DNA of 64,000 nt from Microbacterium foliorum (GCF_006385575.1 NZ_CP041040.1:3162001-3226000); one strand, 5' to 3'; shown: positions 23,336 to 33,112, numbered from the stretch's first letter. Numbers and translations are program-made. Notes: generated by a model from the letters alone, not told the origin.

Positions 23336-23363
23336 AGCTTATCCGTTCCGGAGTCGCTGTCAA
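23336..23363 (-). promoter_or_regulatory. rRNA promoter P1 (distal)
   Basis: Minus strand: TTGACA (23363-23358), 16-nt spacer, TAAGCT (23341-23336), followed by GAAGTTGCC as in P2. A duplicated promoter module driving the rRNA operon. Confidence 0.75.
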
Positions 23364-23548
23364 ATCGACCGCTTCTCCGTAGTGGAAGCTCCAGGTCAGA
23401 CAGAAGTATGTCTGCGATCTGCTCCGAGGAGCTGATCGAGTGGAGGTGGTTCTCCGCTTGAGGGGGGTGAAGCTCTCGGCCTCTCCGCTTCCCTGTGGGG
23501 CGAACAAGTAATAAGTTACGTGGGTTCCGGGGTTACGGCAAATCCAGG

Positions 23549-23579
23549 CTGTCCGCCGGGCGTGTCGCCCGGCGGACAG
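23549..23579. terminator. Hairpin terminator after rocD
   Basis: A 13-bp perfect GC-rich stem (23549-23561 with 23567-23579, 5-nt loop) lies 6 nt beyond the rocD stop. It separates rocD from the rRNA promoters. A weak T run follows on the minus strand. Confidence 0.65.
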
Positions 23580-23584
23580 GGGAT

Positions 23585-24784
23585 TCAGTCCCCCAGTACC
23601 AGCTTCAGCTGCTCGACGGCCCAGTCGAGCTCGGTCGCGCGGATGACGAGCGGCGGCGCGATGCGGATGGTCTGCCCGTGCGTGTCTTTCACCAGCACCC
23701 CACGATCGAGCAGCTTCTCGGCGACCTCGCGTCCGGTGCCCTTTGCGGGGTCGATGTCGACGCCCGCCCACAGGCCGGCGATGCGCACCTCGGTGACACC
23801 ATGACCCTTCAGCGGTTCGAGCCCGGCGGCGAGGTGGGCACCGAGTGCGCGAGCGCGCTCCTGGAACTCCCCCGACTCGAGCATCTCGACCACGCGCAGG
23901 CCCACAGCTGCGGCGAGCGGATTGCCACCGAAGGTCGACCCGTGCTCACCGGGACGGATGACTCCGAGCACATCGGAGTCGCCCACCACAGCGGACACCG
24001 GCAGGATGCCGCCACCCAACGCCTTGCCCAGCAGGTACAGGTCGGGCACGACACCCTCACGGTCGCATGCAAAGGTCTCGCCCACGCGTCCGAGGCCGGA
24101 CTGGATCTCGTCGGCGATGAACAGCACGTTCTTCTCGTCGCAGATCTCGCGGATGCGGCGCAGGTACCCCTCCGGCGGGATCACCACTCCGCCCTCGCCC
24201 TGGATCGGTTCGATCAGCACGGCGGCGGTGTCTTCGGTGATCGCGGCGGCGATGGCATCCGCATCCCCGTAGGGAACCACGTCGAAGCCCGGCGTGTAGG
24301 GGCCGAAGTCGGCTCGCGCCTGCTCGTCGTCGCTGAAGCTGACGATCGTGGTGGTGCGTCCGTGGAAGTTCCCGGCGGCGACGATGATCCGCGCCTGACC
24401 GTCGGCGATGCCCTTGACCCGATATCCCCAGGCGCGGGCGACCTTGATGCCCGTCTCGACTGCTTCGGCACCGGTGTTCATCGGCAGCACCATGTCTTTG
24501 CCGGCGAGCTTCGACAGCGCCGCCGCGAACGGCTCGAGCCGATCGCTCTGGAACGCCCGGCTGACCAGCGTGACCCGACCGAGCTGCTCGGTGAGAGCCG
24601 CGACGAGAGCAGGATGCCGGTGGCCGAAGTTCACCGCCGAGTAGGCGGCGAGCAGATCGAGGTACCGCTTGCCCTCGACATCCGTCACCCAGGCTCCGTC
24701 ACCGCGCGCGATGTTGACCGGCAGCGGGTGATAGTTGTGGGCGACGTGCGGCTCTGCCGACACGTCCGCGTCGACGGCGGTCAC
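23585..24784 (-). CDS. rocD: Ornithine aminotransferase
   Basis: 399 residues, PLP fold type I, class III. Transfers the delta-amino group of ornithine to 2-oxoglutarate, giving glutamate semialdehyde/pyrroline-5-carboxylate. Signature stretches: NYHPLPVNIARGDG, MNTGAEAVETGIK, FHGRTTTIVSFS, IADEIQSGLGR and the Schiff-base K254 in LLGKALGGG. The GTG start overlaps the stop of the upstream hydrolase gene by 4 nt, so they are co-translated. Its product is the substrate of the PutA dehydrogenase domain encoded about 3 kb away. Confidence 0.93.
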   Translation of the reverse strand: MTAVDADVSAEPHVAHNYHPLPVNIARGDGAWVTDVEGKRYLDLLAAYSAVNFGHRHPALVAALTEQLGRVTLVSRAFQSDRLEPFAAALSKLAGKDMVLPMNTGAEAVETGIKVARAWGYRVKGIADGQARIIVAAGNFHGRTTTIVSFSDDEQARADFGPYTPGFDVVPYGDADAIAAAITEDTAAVLIEPIQGEGGVVIPPEGYLRRIREICDEKNVLFIADEIQSGLGRVGETFACDREGVVPDLYLLGKALGGGILPVSAVVGDSDVLGVIRPGEHGSTFGGNPLAAAVGLRVVEMLESGEFQERARALGAHLAAGLEPLKGHGVTEVRIAGLWAGVDIDPAKGTGREVAEKLLDRGVLVKDTHGQTIRIAPPLVIRATELDWAVEQLKLVLGD

Positions 24785-25668
24785 GCCTCACCGCGCAGTT
24801 CGAGAGTGCAGCACTTGATGCCGCCGCCGCCGAGCAGCAACTCGGACAGGTCGACCATGATCGGGTTGTAGCCGCGCTCGCGCAGCTGCTTCTCGAAGCC
24901 GAGGGCGCGCGGCGAGATGACCACGTTGTAGCCGTCGCTCGCCGAGTTGAGGCCGAACACGGACCCGTCCTCGTCGGACACGAGGATCGCGTCGGGGAAC
25001 CGCTCCTCGAGGATCGCCCGACTGGCGTCGTCGAAGGCACCGGGCAGGTACGCGATGTTCGCGCGCTCGGGGCCGCCGTTCTCGACGCCCTGCACCGGGT
25101 CCAGCACGGCGATCGCGGTGTCGAGGTGGTAGAAGCGCGGGTCGACGAGGTTGAGCGACACGACCTCACGGCCGAAGACCTCACCGACCTCGCGGTGGCT
25201 GTCGCCTGTCGAGCGGAAGCCTGTGCCCGCGAGGATCACGTCGCCGACGAGCAGGAAGTCACCCTCGCCCTCATTGACCTCTTCGGGGATCACGGTGTCG
25301 TAGCCGGCGCCGCGGAACCAGTCGGCGAACGCGGGGGCCTCGCCCTGACGCTCGACGAAACGGAACTTCGGCACATACGCGCGACCGTCGATCAGGAACC
25401 CGCCGTTCGCGGTGTAGACCATGTCGGGGTACCCGGCGAGGGGCTCGATCAGCTCGACCTCGTGACCGAGCTCGAGGTAGAGGTCGTGCAGCTTCTGCCA
25501 CTGCTCGACGGCCCGCGCGGTGTCGGTGGGCTTCGCCGGCTCCATCCACGGGTTGATCGAGTAGTTCACCGTGAAGTGCGACGGCTTGCACATCAGATAA
25601 CGACGGTGGTGTGCGGTGCGGACCGGGGTTGCGGTCTCGGATGCCGGCGCAGTGGTTTCGACAGACAT
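24781..25668 (-). CDS. DDAH/arginine-dihydrolase-like amidinohydrolase
   Basis: 295 residues of the guanidino-group modifying (pentein) fold, usually annotated dimethylargininase (ddaH). MCKPSHFTVNYSINPWM (26-42), VYTANGGF (84-91, Asn88), EGEGDF (133-138), catalytic H181 in FYHLDTA and nucleophile C286 in GGIKCCTLEL are visible. Asn in place of Asp in the TANGG loop and the INPWM opening recall cyanobacterial arginine dihydrolase (ArgZ/AgrE). That enzyme turns arginine into ornithine, which fits the coupled rocD gene. ATG at 25668 has GAGGAG upstream. DDAH activity remains possible. Confidence 0.8.
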   Translation of the reverse strand: MSVETTAPASETATPVRTAHHRRYLMCKPSHFTVNYSINPWMEPAKPTDTARAVEQWQKLHDLYLELGHEVELIEPLAGYPDMVYTANGGFLIDGRAYVPKFRFVERQGEAPAFADWFRGAGYDTVIPEEVNEGEGDFLLVGDVILAGTGFRSTGDSHREVGEVFGREVVSLNLVDPRFYHLDTAIAVLDPVQGVENGGPERANIAYLPGAFDDASRAILEERFPDAILVSDEDGSVFGLNSASDGYNVVISPRALGFEKQLRERGYNPIMVDLSELLLGGGGIKCCTLELRGEA

Positions 25669-25832
25669 GGGGCTCCTCGAACGGATGCGGCGGACGCTGT
25701 CCAGGGGCCCGGCGGTCCTTCGACCCGCGTCGCTCGGTGAGAGCCGACGCCAGGGGAAGATGCGACTCGGGCACGCCAGCATCCATTCTGTCACCCGCCC
25801 CCTGGACGCCGCCAGAGCGCGGCGCCTCGGGG

Positions 25833-26879
25833 TCAGATTCCGCGCACGACCACCTTGCCCACCGTGTGGCCCGCCTCGAGGTGAGCGAGGGCGGCGGACG
25901 CCTCGTCGAAGGAGTACTCCCGCTCGATCACGGGCGTGATGCGCCCCTCCGCCGTGAGCTCGAGCAGCTTGGCCAGGATCTCGGGTCGAGCCGTCGCCGC
26001 CAGCGGATGGATGCGGCGACTCGACCCGATCGACAGGAACGCCGCCTTCAGCATCCGCGGGATCGGTCCGAGCACGTGCCCTCCGTCACCGGTCACGAGC
26101 ACCACCGAGCCGCCGCGCACGACGAGTCGCTGCAGTTCGCGCAGCCCCATGCCGCCGGCGATGTCGATCACCGCGTCGAAATGCGCGGCAGGCAGATCGG
26201 CCAGCGGCGACGTGCGGTGGTCGAGGGTGCGCACGGCACCGAGGTGCTCGACGAGCCGGGCGTTGCGTTCGCCGCACGTGGCCCAGACCTCGGCGCCGCG
26301 CAGTGCGGCGAGCTGCACCGTGAACGTGCCGACTCCCCCGGAGGCTCCGATCACGAGAACGCGCGGAACGTGTCCGGCGGCGCTGCCTCTGGCCGGGCGA
26401 AAGCCGATCCCCGCGCGGTCGAGAGCCTGCCAGGCCGTACCCGCCGAGACCGTCAGGCACGCTGCGGTCTCGGATGTGACATCGGGCCGGATCGGCACGA
26501 GACGGGCAGCAGGCACAGCGACATGCGACGCGAGTCCTCCACCGCCGGTGAGCTCACCGACGACGCGTTCTCCGAGTTCGGCGCCGATCGCGTTCGGGCC
26601 CACCTCCACGACGGTTCCGGCGACCTCCATGCCGCGCACCGGATACTTGGGACGTGTCAGCCCGAAGATCGGGCGCACGAGCAGCGGATCACCGAGCATG
26701 AGACGGACGTCACCGGCGTGGAGCGCGGTCGCCTCGACTCGCAGCACCACCTCGCCGTGTCGAGGCACGGGAACGGGGATCTGCTCGAGTCGGAAGCCGT
26801 CGGCCGAGCCGTAGGTGTCGCGACTCCACGCCGGCATCATCTCGGTCTTGTTCGTCGGGGTCTTGTCGGTCTCGGTCAT
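25833..26879 (-). CDS. Zinc-independent MDR-family NAD(P)-dependent oxidoreductase
   Basis: 348 residues, medium-chain dehydrogenase/reductase of the quinone-oxidoreductase type. GroES-like N-terminal domain (HGEVVLRVEATALHAGDVRLM, GMEVAGTVVEVG), then a Rossmann domain with VIGASGGVGTFTVQLA near 175-190. The Cys cluster and catalytic-zinc Cys/His set of alcohol dehydrogenases are missing. It follows the XRE regulator after 1 nt, so it is the third gene of a membrane protein-regulator-oxidoreductase operon. Substrate unknown; a quinone or enone is typical of the family. Confidence 0.82.
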   Translation of the reverse strand: MTETDKTPTNKTEMMPAWSRDTYGSADGFRLEQIPVPVPRHGEVVLRVEATALHAGDVRLMLGDPLLVRPIFGLTRPKYPVRGMEVAGTVVEVGPNAIGAELGERVVGELTGGGGLASHVAVPAARLVPIRPDVTSETAACLTVSAGTAWQALDRAGIGFRPARGSAAGHVPRVLVIGASGGVGTFTVQLAALRGAEVWATCGERNARLVEHLGAVRTLDHRTSPLADLPAAHFDAVIDIAGGMGLRELQRLVVRGGSVVLVTGDGGHVLGPIPRMLKAAFLSIGSSRRIHPLAATARPEILAKLLELTAEGRITPVIEREYSFDEASAALAHLEAGHTVGKVVVRGI

Positions 26880-26880
26880 G

Positions 26881-27111
26881 TCACACCTCCGTGCTCGTGG
26901 GTTGCGGGTACTGGAACAGGTCGTCGAGCCCCACGCCGAAGGCGCGGGCGATCTGGAACGCGAGCTCGAGCGACGGGGAGTACTTCTCCTGCTCGATCGC
27001 GATGAGCGTCTGCCTGGTCACGCCGATGCTGCGGGCGAGTTCGGCCTGGGTGAGTCCGGCCGCTTCGCGGTGAGCGCGGATACGGTTGGAGACGAGTGTG
27101 GGCTTGACCAT
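26881..27111 (-). CDS. Small XRE-family transcriptional regulator
   Basis: 76 residues, almost entirely one helix-turn-helix domain: [20 protein letters not shown] then [20 protein letters not shown]. This compact type (YozG-like) is often paired with a small membrane protein. Its ATG overlaps the TGA of the membrane protein gene by 1 nt and the oxidoreductase starts 1 nt after its stop. The inverted repeat upstream of the operon (27557-27618) is a likely operator for it. Confidence 0.85.
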   Translation of the reverse strand: MVKPTLVSNRIRAHREAAGLTQAELARSIGVTRQTLIAIEQEKYSPSLELAFQIARAFGVGLDDLFQYPQPTSTEV

Positions 27112-27545
27112 CAGACGAGTCCCCGGCGGTAGGCGACGACTCGCGCGACGCTGCCGACCATGGCCGAGACGGCGAACCCCGCGAACATCGTGTTGGCGAT
27201 CCAGAAGAGGTCGGCGCCCACCGCGCACAGGGTGATCACGCCGAGACCGGCGATCACGACGAAGGACTGCTCGACGCGGCTGCCCATGCGACTGATGTCG
27301 CGGTCGCGGACATCGGACTTGCCGACCCCATCGGGATCCTTCGCGCCGGCGATCATCCCCCAGACGATGCTGAGCACGATCGTGGCCACGATGCCGACAC
27401 CGATCGTCCACATCATGAGCGGAAACCAGTCGACGTCGGCCACCGGGCCGCCGGCGGCCTGCTGCAACACGATGACGACATATGCCCCGATCACCACCAC
27501 GCCGACGATGAGCCCGGCCCAGGCATTGCGCTCTTCGTAGACCAT
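27111..27545 (-). CDS. Small multi-span membrane protein (DUF2178-like)
   Basis: 144 residues with four hydrophobic segments (about 8-28, 40-62, 90-108, 112-130) and a short charged loop rich in Asp and Lys ([16 protein letters not shown]). The pattern matches small membrane proteins that pair with YozG-like XRE regulators. ATG at 27545 follows GGGAGG at a short distance; two in-frame starts lie 4 and 10 codons upstream. Function unknown; possibly the sensor or target for the adjacent regulator. Confidence 0.7.
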   Translation of the reverse strand: MVYEERNAWAGLIVGVVVIGAYVVIVLQQAAGGPVADVDWFPLMMWTIGVGIVATIVLSIVWGMIAGAKDPDGVGKSDVRDRDISRMGSRVEQSFVVIAGLGVITLCAVGADLFWIANTMFAGFAVSAMVGSVARVVAYRRGLV

Positions 27546-27556
27546 GATGCCTCCCA

Positions 27557-27618
27557 TGTAAAAGATTCTTGACACGAGAGTACGCCTGCGGCATCCGCGG
27601 TGTCAAGAATTCTTTACA
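27557..27618. promoter_or_regulatory. Promoter and paired inverted sites upstream of the membrane protein/XRE operon
   Basis: Two 19-nt copies of a site with core TTCTTGACAC face each other at 27557-27575 and 27600-27618 (17 of 19 match). The upstream copy holds AAGAATTCTT and the -35 TTGACA (minus strand, 27606-27601). TACTCT (27582-27577) is the -10 after an 18-nt spacer and abuts the downstream copy. Binding at both would cover the promoter, a classic repressor layout. Confidence 0.6.
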
Positions 27619-27640
27619 CATGTGCCGTGCGCCCCCAGCC

Positions 27641-27719
27641 GGGGTCAATAACGCATCCGCGCTCGCAGGCGGGGTCAAGAACGCACCGGAATCGCGCGAT
27701 TCCGGTGCGAATTGACCCC
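27641..27719. repeat. Nested palindromic element with partial copy
   Basis: A partial copy (GGGGTCAATAACGCA, from 27641) precedes a full element at 27671-27719. The full element has GGGGTCAA/TTGACCCC outer arms, a small internal bulge and a perfect 28-bp palindrome (27682-27709, core CGCACCGGAATCGC). A related, more degenerate copy lies at 62684-62731. It sits between putA's 3' end and the operon above, and may act as terminator. Confidence 0.6.
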
Positions 27720-27769
27720 GTACAGCGGCGGGGCGGAGCTCGGGACGCGGATGCCGACGCGCGGGAGCC

Positions 27770-30700
27770 TCAGATGACCGCGGCGCTCCAGTCGTCGGGG
27801 TTGCCGTAGCGGTGCGCGGTGATCGCGATCGCCTGCTCGTGCACGAAGGGCAGCAGCTCGATGCGCCCGGCAGAGGTGACCTCGCCGTCGTACACCGCGA
27901 GATCCGGGTCGCCTTCGACTGCGGCGGCCAGCGCACGGTGCAGTGCGGCCACCGAGTCTCGCGGGCCGACCAGCCGTGCCCGGCTCGGCCGCAGCTCGCC
28001 GTCGATCGACTCGAGCACTGCACGGGAGTCGTCGCCGCGGCGCCGCATCCGCTCGATCCATTCGTCGTCGGTCTCCATGTAGACGACGGCCCCGAGTTCG
28101 CCGAGCGCGTGGCGCACCGCAGGGGGCAGACCGACGGGGGTCGAGAGCACGAATCCTGCTCCGGCGCGCACCGCGGCGATGACGACGCGCAGCAGCTCCT
28201 GCCAGCCGGCATCCGCAGTGGCCCTGATCGCGACAGGCACGGGACGGTAGCGGAACAGGTTGCGCTCGACACCGAGGTGCGAGACGTCACGCACCTGCCC
28301 GAACTCGCGGTCCCAGGCGAGCGCATCCGCGAGCGCCGAGCGACGCAGCCACTCGAACGCCTCGAAGCCGAGCGAGGGCTGTGCCGACTCGATGAGGTCG
28401 GTGATGCGCGAGTCGAGTCCGCGCAGGTGCAGCGTGCTCGACACCGTGCCGGATCCGCTCGAGCGCCACGACCCGAGTCCGATCAGGTAGTTCGGTCCGC
28501 CCGCCTTGGCACCGGGTCCGACCGACGAGCGCTTCCACCCGCCGAACGGCTGCCGCTGCACGATCGCACCGGTGATGCCGCGGTTCACATAGAGGTTGCC
28601 GGCCTGCACCCGATCGAGCCACAGGGCGAGCTCGGCCGGGTCCTGCGTGTGCAGCCCCGCCGTCAGGCCGTACTCGACCGCGTTCTGCAGCTCGATCGCC
28701 CGCTCGAGCGTGGGTGCGTGCATGATGCCCAGCACCGGCCCGAAGAACTCCTCGGTGTGGAACCGCGACCCCGGTTGCACTCCGACGCGGATGCCCGGTC
28801 GCCACAGCCGACCGGTGGGGTCATCGTCCGAGACGGCCGGCTTGATGAGCCACTGCTCGTCACCCTCGAGTTCGGTGAGCGCCCAGGCGAGCTTGCCCTG
28901 GGGGCGTTCGATCACGGGTCCGACCTCGGCCAGCGGATCGGCAGGCCAGCCGACGTGTAACGAACGCGTGGCATCGGCCAGCTGTCGGGCGAATCTCTTC
29001 GACCGCCCGACCGGGCCGACGAGGATCGCGAGCGAGGCCGCCGAGCACTTCTGCCCCGCATGCCCGAAGGCGCTGCGCACCAGATCGGCGACCGCGAGAT
29101 CGAGATCCGCCGATGGGGTGATGATCATCGCGTTCTTGCCGCTCGTCTCGGCGAGCAGCGGCAGGTCGGGCCGCCACGAGCGGAACAGCGCAGCTGTCTG
29201 CCACGAGCCGGTGAGGATGACGCGGTCGACCGACTCGTGCGAGATCAGCTCGCGACCGAGGTCGCCCTCTTCGATGTCGACGAGCGCGAGCACATCGCGC
29301 GGCACACCGACCTCCCACAGGGTCTCGGCGATGACGGCGGCGCAGCGACGCGACTGCGGGGCGGGCTTGAACACGACGCCGGAGCCTGCGGCGAGCGCGG
29401 CCAGCACTCCCCCGGCCGGAATCGCGAGGGGGAAGTTCCACGGAGGAGTGACGACCGTGACGCGCGCCGGTTCGAATGCGGCGCCGGCGACGGCATCCAG
29501 CTCTCTGGCCTTGGCCGCGTAGTAGCGGGCGAAGTCGACGGCCTCGCTGACCTCGACGTCGGCCTCGGCGAACACCTTGCCCGTCTCGGAGGCGGCGACC
29601 TCGATGAGGTCTCCTCGCCGCCCCTCGAGCGCTGCCGCCGCGCGCAGCAGCACCTCGGCGCGTTCGGTGGCGGGTCGCGCGCCCCAGAGGTCTGCGGCCT
29701 CACGCACCCCGGCGATCGTGCTCTCGAGCGTATCGGCGTCGTCGACGCGGGCCGCGTCGATGGTCGCGACACCGAGGGTCGAGTCGGCGATGCGCTCATG
29801 GATCTCGCGCGCCCAGTCGCGGTTGGCCGGAAGCGACGGATCGCTGTCAGGGGTGTTCACGAAGCCGGGAGCACCACCCGTCGCCTCGTCGAGCTCGCGC
29901 GGAGCGTAGACCGCCGTCTCGAGGAACGGCCCGCCGGTGTCATCCGACCCGCGGGAGATGCCGAGCACCGCCTGGGTGAGTCCTTCTTCGGGCGCAGGCG
30001 CCACGGGCACGGGGCGCATCGACTCGTGCACCGGCGCCAGCCGATCCTGGCTGCGCAGCGCGCCCACCCGCAGCGTCGGCGACGTCGAACGGTCGACGGC
30101 ATCGAGGAACCTGTCGCGCTCTCGCACGAAGAGCGACTCGTCGTCGCCCAGCCGGAACGCGGCGGAGAGGAAGTTGTCGCTCGACGCGTTCTCTTCGAGC
30201 CGACGCACGAGATAGCTGATGGCGACATCGAACTCGCCCGGGTGCACGACCGGCACGTAGAGCAGCACCTCGCCGACCTCGCGCGACACCGCCTGCACCT
30301 GCCCCTGCGCCATGCCGAGCAGCATCTCGAACTCGACCGGCGGCTGGGAGTTCGCGGCCGCCCCGTCGACGGCACGCACCCCGCGCTCGCCCGCGAGCAG
30401 CCACGCATAGGCGATGCCGAAGAGGTTGTGCCCGGCGATGCCCAGACGCACCGCATCGACGTTCTCAGGACGCAGGGCCCAGTCGAGGCAGCGCAGATAG
30501 TTGGCGTCGGTGTCGAGCTTGGTGTCGTAGGTGGCCTGCGTCCACCCGTGCATGCGCGCCTCGACCCGCTCCATCGCGAGGTTCGCTCCCTTGACGAGCC
30601 GCACCTTGATGGGGGCTCCGCCGTGGTCGACGCGCTCGCGCGCCCAGGCGGTGAGCTGCTGCAGGGCCGGCAGGGCGTCGGGCAGATACGCCTGCAGCAC

Positions 30701-31462
30701 GATGCCCGCCTCGAGGCCTTCGAGACGCGGATCCTCGAGGATGCGGGTGAACACCGCGATCGTCAGATCGAGATCGCGGTACTCCTCCATGTCGAGGTTG
30801 ATGAAGGTGCGATCCGAGGTGGCCGTCAGGTACAGCGGAAGCAGTCGCTCGACGACCGACTCGACGACCTCGTCGAACGCCCACATCGAGATGTGGCTGA
30901 TGATCGCCGACACCTTGACCGACACGTAGTCGACATCGGGGCGACGGATCAGCTCGTGGATGCCGTCGAGCCGCCGCTGCGCCTCGTCCTCACCCAGCAC
31001 CGCCTCGCCGAGCAGGTTGAGATTGAGCCTGGCGCCCGATTCGCGGATCTTCGCGATCGCGGGCCCGAGCTTCGCCGGGCGGGCGTCGACCACCAGGTGG
31101 CCGACCATGTCGCGCAGCACCCGACGGGCGATGGGCACCACGGGTGTCGGCAGCATCTGGGCGACGCCGCCACCGAGCCGCACGGCCGACCGCAGGTACC
31201 AGGGCAGGAATTCGGGCACGATCGGAGCGATGCGGTGCAGCTGGGATGCCGCGGCGCTCAGGCTCTCGGGGCGCATGACGCCGTCGACGAATCCCAGCGT
31301 GAACGGCAGCCCGTTGGCATCCTGCAGCACACCGGCGAGGCGCTCTGCCGCCGGGTCGACATCGGCGGCCGCGGCCTCGATCACCCAGCGACGGGCGAGC
31401 TCGACCGCACGGTCCGCGAGCGAGACGGATTCGGGATCCGTGGTGGGCATCGGGTCGGCCAT
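27770..31462 (-). CDS. putA: Bifunctional proline dehydrogenase / glutamate-semialdehyde dehydrogenase
   Basis: 1230 residues. PRODH barrel about 125-430, ending with RRLEEN (420-425), the FAD/proline-binding signature. The P5C dehydrogenase domain spans about 540-1010, with WNFPLA (675), general base E772 in AETSGKN and catalytic C806 in AGQKCSAAS. The remaining C-terminal 200 residues are an extra domain usual in long PutAs. No N-terminal ribbon-helix-helix, so it is an enzyme only. Converts proline to glutamate with FAD and NAD. TAGGCT lies 6 nt before the ATG, indicating a leaderless transcript. Shares its intermediate with RocD nearby. Confidence 0.95.
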   Translation of the reverse strand: MADPMPTTDPESVSLADRAVELARRWVIEAAAADVDPAAERLAGVLQDANGLPFTLGFVDGVMRPESLSAAASQLHRIAPIVPEFLPWYLRSAVRLGGGVAQMLPTPVVPIARRVLRDMVGHLVVDARPAKLGPAIAKIRESGARLNLNLLGEAVLGEDEAQRRLDGIHELIRRPDVDYVSVKVSAIISHISMWAFDEVVESVVERLLPLYLTATSDRTFINLDMEEYRDLDLTIAVFTRILEDPRLEGLEAGIVLQAYLPDALPALQQLTAWARERVDHGGAPIKVRLVKGANLAMERVEARMHGWTQATYDTKLDTDANYLRCLDWALRPENVDAVRLGIAGHNLFGIAYAWLLAGERGVRAVDGAAANSQPPVEFEMLLGMAQGQVQAVSREVGEVLLYVPVVHPGEFDVAISYLVRRLEENASSDNFLSAAFRLGDDESLFVRERDRFLDAVDRSTSPTLRVGALRSQDRLAPVHESMRPVPVAPAPEEGLTQAVLGISRGSDDTGGPFLETAVYAPRELDEATGGAPGFVNTPDSDPSLPANRDWAREIHERIADSTLGVATIDAARVDDADTLESTIAGVREAADLWGARPATERAEVLLRAAAALEGRRGDLIEVAASETGKVFAEADVEVSEAVDFARYYAAKARELDAVAGAAFEPARVTVVTPPWNFPLAIPAGGVLAALAAGSGVVFKPAPQSRRCAAVIAETLWEVGVPRDVLALVDIEEGDLGRELISHESVDRVILTGSWQTAALFRSWRPDLPLLAETSGKNAMIITPSADLDLAVADLVRSAFGHAGQKCSAASLAILVGPVGRSKRFARQLADATRSLHVGWPADPLAEVGPVIERPQGKLAWALTELEGDEQWLIKPAVSDDDPTGRLWRPGIRVGVQPGSRFHTEEFFGPVLGIMHAPTLERAIELQNAVEYGLTAGLHTQDPAELALWLDRVQAGNLYVNRGITGAIVQRQPFGGWKRSSVGPGAKAGGPNYLIGLGSWRSSGSGTVSSTLHLRGLDSRITDLIESAQPSLGFEAFEWLRRSALADALAWDREFGQVRDVSHLGVERNLFRYRPVPVAIRATADAGWQELLRVVIAAVRAGAGFVLSTPVGLPPAVRHALGELGAVVYMETDDEWIERMRRRGDDSRAVLESIDGELRPSRARLVGPRDSVAALHRALAAAVEGDPDLAVYDGEVTSAGRIELLPFVHEQAIAITAHRYGNPDDWSAAVI

Positions 31463-31468
31463 GAGCTC

Positions 31469-31474
31469 AGCCTA
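31469..31474 (-). promoter_or_regulatory. Leaderless -10 box of putA
   Basis: TAGGCT on the minus strand, 6 nt (GAGCTC) before the ATG at 31462. No good -35 at the usual distance. Confidence 0.5.
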
Positions 31475-31592
31475 GGACTGCAGTGCCCGCCTGCCCGTGA
31501 GCGACGGTCGCGTCGGGTGGTTCCTGTCGCAGTCCGTGCCGTCGGCCGCGCGAACGGGCGGCACGAAGTGGACCGCAACCGAGAGGGAGCGC

Positions 31593-32417
31593 TCAGAGCG
31601 CGGCGATCATCTCGTCGTAGCCCTCACGGAAGGTCGGATACTCCAGATCGCCGAGGAACTCCTGCAAGAGGCGCCCCTCGAGCACAGTCCCGCCGCCGAC
31701 CTCGGGATCGAGATACGGCGGAGGCGCGACTCCGAGCCGGGAGGCGATGTGCGCGACGACGTCTCCGAGCAGCACCGGCTCGCGATCCACGGCATGGATC
31801 AGCGGGGGCGCGGAGTCGGCTCGCAGCATCGCCTCGAGCAGCCGCACGAGATCGGTCTCGTGGATGCGGTTGGTGCGGCGGGTGTGGTCGACGGCCGCAC
31901 CCTCGCGCACCCGTCGGATGAGGAAGTCGCGACCGGGTCCGTAGATGCCGGCCGGGCGCACGATGCGCGCACCGAACAGCTCCATTGCCAGGTGCTCGCC
32001 CTCGACCAGATCGCCGCCCCGCTCGCTCGACACCCGCGACGCATCCCGCTCGGTCAGCGGCGTCTCGCCGGGGCGCCCCTCGAACACCCGCGTCGACGAC
32101 ACGAACACGACCCGCTCCGGCATCGTCGGCAGGGCTTTCGCGAGGCCCCGCAGCGCGGGCGGATAGATCGAGGTGCCCTCGGTGCTCGGCGGCAGGGTGA
32201 TCACGACCGAGTCGAACGCCGGGAGTTCGACTTCGAGCGGATGCCGCAGATCGGCCTCGATCGTCGGGAACGGCATGTCGCCCGCGTTGCGCCGCATGGC
32301 GGTGACGTGGGAGCCCGCTGCCGTGAGTCGCTCGCCGAGGCGGATGCCGAGCTTGCCGCATCCGACCAGCAGCACGTCGCCCGGTGCGCGTGTCTCGAGA
32401 CCCCAGGGATCGGTCAC
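31593..32417 (-). CDS. NAD(P)-binding epimerase-like (extended SDR) protein
   Basis: 274 residues. VLLVGCGKLGIRLGERL is the N-terminal dinucleotide-binding loop. FVSSTRVFEG and PAGIYGPGRDFLI correspond to the active-site and substrate regions of atypical YeeZ-like SDRs; the YxxxK pair is not clear. GTG start 4 nt after the thioesterase stop, so the two are probably co-transcribed. Substrate unknown. Confidence 0.75.
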   Translation of the reverse strand: MTDPWGLETRAPGDVLLVGCGKLGIRLGERLTAAGSHVTAMRRNAGDMPFPTIEADLRHPLEVELPAFDSVVITLPPSTEGTSIYPPALRGLAKALPTMPERVVFVSSTRVFEGRPGETPLTERDASRVSSERGGDLVEGEHLAMELFGARIVRPAGIYGPGRDFLIRRVREGAAVDHTRRTNRIHETDLVRLLEAMLRADSAPPLIHAVDREPVLLGDVVAHIASRLGVAPPPYLDPEVGGGTVLEGRLLQEFLGDLEYPTFREGYDEMIAAL

Positions 32418-32421
32418 GGCG

Positions 32422-32982
32422 TCAGTTCCACACGCTCGGCGCGGGGGTGCGCACGGGAGGCAGAGCGGATGCCGCGGCCCAGTCGTGCACCCAGGCGTCG
32501 ATCTCGGGCACGCCCTCGGGCTTGCCGACGGCGGCGAACAGCTCTTCGTTGCTGACCGTGCCGCCGGTGCGACGCAGCATCCGCGAGCGCACGATCACCC
32601 GTGCATAGATCTCGCCGCCGACGACGGCTCGGTGCTCGAGGAACACGGCCTTGTCGTCATGTCCGATGAACCGGGACTGCACCTCGAACCGCTGCCACAG
32701 CTGCAGGGACTTGCGGAAGGTCACGGTCTCGCTCGACACCACGGCGTACCAGCCGCGCTCGTTCATCGCGTCGAACAGTCCCGTGCGGATCAGTAGGTCC
32801 CAGCGGCCGAGGTCGAACAGAGACAGGTATCGACCGTTGTTCATGTGGCGCAGGATGTCGATGTCGGTGGGGAGGGTCGTCAGTCTGATGCTGCTGACGG
32901 AGGCAGCGTCGAGGGTCTTGCCCCGGCGCACTCGACGTCGGGCGGAGAGAATCACGAGGAGAGTGCGCCAGATCACGTTCAC
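32422..32982 (-). CDS. Acyl-CoA thioesterase-like hotdog protein
   Basis: About 186 residues. A short basic N-terminal segment with a hydrophobic stretch (VNVIWRTLLVILSARRR) precedes a 4HBT hotdog domain: PTDIDILRHMNNGRYLSLFDLGRWDLL, with the conserved D..HMNNGRY motif, then SFRKSLQLWQRFEV-like sheets. Probably hydrolyses an acyl-CoA thioester. The start is uncertain: GTG 32982 is chosen because TACGAT lies 8 nt upstream and sequence before it is unlike the family. It diverges from the GNAT gene. Confidence 0.75.
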   Translation of the reverse strand: MNVIWRTLLVILSARRRVRRGKTLDAASVSSIRLTTLPTDIDILRHMNNGRYLSLFDLGRWDLLIRTGLFDAMNERGWYAVVSSETVTFRKSLQLWQRFEVQSRFIGHDDKAVFLEHRAVVGGEIYARVIVRSRMLRRTGGTVSNEELFAAVGKPEGVPEIDAWVHDWAAASALPPVRTPAPSVWN

Positions 32983-33100
32983 GAGGATCGATCGTAGCCA
33001 TCGACGAACGATTCGCGAACATCGTTGTGCGATCCCTCCAGGGGTGCATTCTCGGCCTGGGAACGCTCCCGCTCGATTTCCGGTTCGCGGAGGCCGCGCG

Positions 33101-33106
33101 TAGAGT
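33101..33106 (+). promoter_or_regulatory. Leaderless -10 box of the GNAT gene
   Basis: TAGAGT followed by exactly 6 nt and ATG at 33113. There is no Shine-Dalgarno sequence. Confidence 0.6.
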
Positions 33107-33112
33107 CGCGCT

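Noticed and set aside
29060..31921. 953-residue open frame on the plus strand opposite putA
   Set aside because: Shadow of putA; no recognisable domain and no start signal.
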